Assembly (NCBI RefSeq): GCF_004339525.1
Contig: NZ_SMGE01000001.1
Span: 5,890,001 to 5,954,000 of the forward strand
Reading direction: 5' to 3'
DNA: 64,000 nt
Origin: Flavobacterium sp. 90
GTDB taxonomy: Bacteria; Bacteroidota; Bacteroidia; Flavobacteriales; Flavobacteriaceae
Below the pieces are notes generated by a model. The model saw only the letters and a program-made list of their open reading frames with translations. It was not told the DNA's origin and searched no databases. Of the stretch, positions 62,936 to 64,000 are shown piece after piece. The translations under genes were made by a program, and so were the position numbers. Position 1 is the stretch's first letter, and each line of letters starts with the position of its first letter.

Positions 62936-62973
62936 ACACCTTCCTATTTTTCAAGGATAAAACAGGAAGGTGT
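62936..62973 (-). promoter_or_regulatory. perfect 10-bp stem between lanA and lanC
   Basis: ACACCTTCCT (62936-62945) and AGGAAGGTGT (62964-62973) pair perfectly over an 18-base loop. It lies 26 bases after the precursor stop and 114 before lanC. It lacks a T-run on the minus strand, so it is not a classical terminator; an RNA processing or stability stem that lets the precursor mRNA outnumber the enzyme mRNA is likely. Confidence 0.6.
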
Positions 62974-62999
62974 CTCAAAGTATTAAAAACCAAAAAAAC

Positions 63000-63161
63000 T
63001 TAGTAAGTACACAATAATCCGCAAGTATTGTTAGTTGACTTTGTTGTAGATGGTTTTTCAGTTTGTCCACCACCAACAACTTTAGTCATTTGTTCATTAT
63101 TTAATTTTGCAACGGTAACTTTGTTTAGAGTTAATTTACCTACGAATTTTACTTTTTTCAT
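63000..63161 (-). CDS. lanA: lanthipeptide precursor peptide with GG leader
   Basis: 53 residues, too short for most gene finders. The leader MKKVKFVGKLTLNKVTVAKL, then NNEQMTKVVGGG, follows the Bacteroidota natural-product precursor pattern (hydrophobic/K-rich motif, then a GG cleavage site). Cleavage after Gly31 or Gly32 leaves a core of about 21 residues: QTEKPSTTKSTNNT, then CGLLCTY. It has two cysteines (47 and 51) and eight Ser/Thr in the core, so at most two (methyl)lanthionine rings. It lies upstream of lanC and lanB on the same strand, and a C-terminal tyrosine is left free. The leader GG predicts an ABC exporter with C39 peptidase, not in this window. Confidence 0.85.
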   Translation of the reverse strand: MKKVKFVGKLTLNKVTVAKLNNEQMTKVVGGGQTEKPSTTKSTNNTCGLLCTY

Positions 63162-63315
63162 GTTAATTGTTTTTTATGTTTTTTGTATCGCTCCTTCACG
63201 TGGTTTATTCGGTTTAAGGTTTTCTCCTTTATGTTCCCTCAATTCTAAAAAATTGCAACCAACCCTTCTCTAACATTAATCATGTGCACTTGGTTTTTGT
63301 TAAAAAAGCAAATAA

Positions 63316-63337
63316 TTGATAATTTTTATCAAACTTA
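63316..63337 (-). promoter_or_regulatory. candidate lanA promoter and operator
   Basis: On the minus strand TAAGTTTG (63330-63337) fits TAnnTTTG. It is overlapped by an inverted repeat TTGATA-N5-TATCAA (63316-63332), a plausible repressor/activator site. A start here would give a leader of about 160 bases before the precursor ATG. No clear -33 element is seen. Confidence 0.4.
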
Positions 63338-63365
63338 TAAAGAAGAGATGAATTGTATACATAGC

Positions 63366-63397
63366 AAAAACAACCTTTAACAAAGAAGGTTGTTTTT
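63366..63397 (-). terminator. Rho-independent terminator after the response regulator
   Basis: AAAAACAACCTT pairs with AAGGTTGTTTTT around a TAACAAAG loop; T-run on both strands. It separates the regulator transcript from the lanA promoter, so the two are not one continuous operon. Confidence 0.85.
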
Positions 63398-63429
63398 AGA
63401 TAAATATTGTTAATTTTTGAAAATTGGTT

Positions 63430-64000
63430 TTAAATAAACCCTTGTTTTATAGCTTCTTTGACCAAACCGGAATCGTCAGTCACGTCAAAAGCTCTTTTCA
63501 TTCTGATAATGCGTTTTTGGATTGCACTTGTAGTCAAAAAGATAACTCCTTCCAGTTCTTTTACTTTAAAACCTTTGGATAAATAGAATAGAATCTGACG
63601 GTTATAATCTTCAACCATTAATTCTTTTTTCCAGATGTCGTTAATGCAGTTTTGAACTGTAATACTTTTATATGAATTGCCTTGTAAAACCTCTGCTACA
63701 GCTTGTTGCAATTTATCCGGAGTAATATCATTTTTTATGATAAGTCCATCTAATCGCACATTTTTGTACAGTTCATAAACAACGAGAACTTCGGTATGTG
63801 CGGTGATCATAATAATTTTGCAATTGGGCATGATTTCTTTAATAAAACCAGCCAAATCACTTCCTGACAGAATAGATTTTTCTTCATATCCCGGCAAACC
63901 TTTATCAATTATAGCAATGTCAAATGATACTTTGGTTAAGGAAGTTTTCATAAGACAATTGTAAGCTTCCTCGCAATTATGGGCTTTTGAAAAAATAGGA
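63430..64000 (-). CDS. LuxR-type response regulator (partial, N-terminus beyond right edge)
   Basis: At least 190 residues. The frame stays open through the right edge (PIFSKAHNCEEAYNCL is read upstream of the first ATG at 63951), and that stretch looks like the receiver domain's first helix, so the ATG at 63951 is not the start. FDIAIIDKGLPG contains the probable phosphoacceptor aspartate and KIIMITAHTE the conserved threonine position; GLIIKNDI carries the lysine. The C-terminal part (DYNRQILFYLSKGFKVKELEGVIFLTTSAIQKRIIRMKRAFDV) is a helix-turn-helix of the LuxR/NarL type. Its position next to lanA suggests control of lanthipeptide production. The acidic N-terminal residues are missing here. 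Confidence 0.85.
   Translation of the reverse strand, partial: PIFSKAHNCEEAYNCLMKTSLTKVSFDIAIIDKGLPGYEEKSILSGSDLAGFIKEIMPNCKIIMITAHTEVLVVYELYKNVRLDGLIIKNDITPDKLQQAVAEVLQGNSYKSITVQNCINDIWKKELMVEDYNRQILFYLSKGFKVKELEGVIFLTTSAIQKRIIRMKRAFDVTDDSGLVKEAIKQGFI

Noticed and set aside
63028..63273. 81-codon plus-strand frame
   Set aside because: Antisense to the lanA precursor; starts from a TTG and contains no domain-like segment, whereas the minus strand has the GG leader.

Overview
The window looks like a chromosomal piece of a Flavobacterium-like member of the Flavobacteriaceae (Bacteroidota). The DNA is AT-rich and starts rarely carry a Shine-Dalgarno sequence. Two secreted multidomain proteins end in type IX secretion (T9SS) C-terminal sorting domains, and there are two TonB-dependent receptors, many lipoproteins and several TAnnTTTG-type promoter elements. 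The genus is an inference from gene content; there is no rRNA or other marker gene here, and I saw no tRNA gene, CRISPR array, transposase or phage gene.

Layout. 1-1122: an amino-acid permease cut by the left edge. 1302-6874: a tight minus-strand operon (gaps of 1-2 bases) with a membrane protein, an SH3-like + lysozyme-fold enzyme, an SH3-like + divergent subtilase, and a signal-peptide protein with a barrel-like C-terminus. 7.5-15 kb: a T9SS-secreted endonuclease/exonuclease/phosphatase-family protein, an MreB paralog outside a mre operon, a putative DUF1826 protein and a PL14-like lyase lipoprotein. 15-24.3 kb: flavin and SDR oxidoreductases, DsrE, a deaminase, MFS efflux, a lipoprotein carbonic anhydrase and several AraC/HxlR regulators. 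24.4-29.6 kb: a TonB-dependent receptor divergent from a histidine kinase/OmpR-type regulator operon; the shared region carries GGTTAA boxes repeated every 11 bp, which makes a self-contained regulatory circuit plausible. 29.9-33.6 kb: a delta-60-repeat T9SS protein. 34-38 kb: a DUF6766 membrane protein, a large-subunit catalase and a ferritin-like DUF892 protein (stress cassette). 38-47 kb: a CheY-like regulator, a TPR protein, a membrane AraC regulator, a second TonB-dependent receptor paired with an exported tyrosine/inositol-type phosphatase, and polyphosphate kinase. 47.5-57.2 kb: lipoproteins, a sirtuin, a cold-shock protein, a YdeI/DUF1801 protein, a hydrolase, an acetyltransferase and an AraC regulator.

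57.5-64 kb is the most distinctive part. Two 48-codon genes each lie behind a TTTTGGCA-N5-TTTG motif that resembles a sigma-54 promoter. Next to them is a class I lanthipeptide locus on the minus strand: a response regulator (cut by the right edge), a 53-residue GG-leader precursor, a LanC cyclase and a full-length LanB dehydratase. No exporter/leader peptidase or immunity gene lies in the window; these are probably beyond the right edge.

The intergenic DNA is rich in non-coding palindromic repeats of at least five families. In one family the central hairpin loop is inverted between the two copies while the flanks keep their orientation.

All functional calls come from reading motifs by eye; no database search was run.
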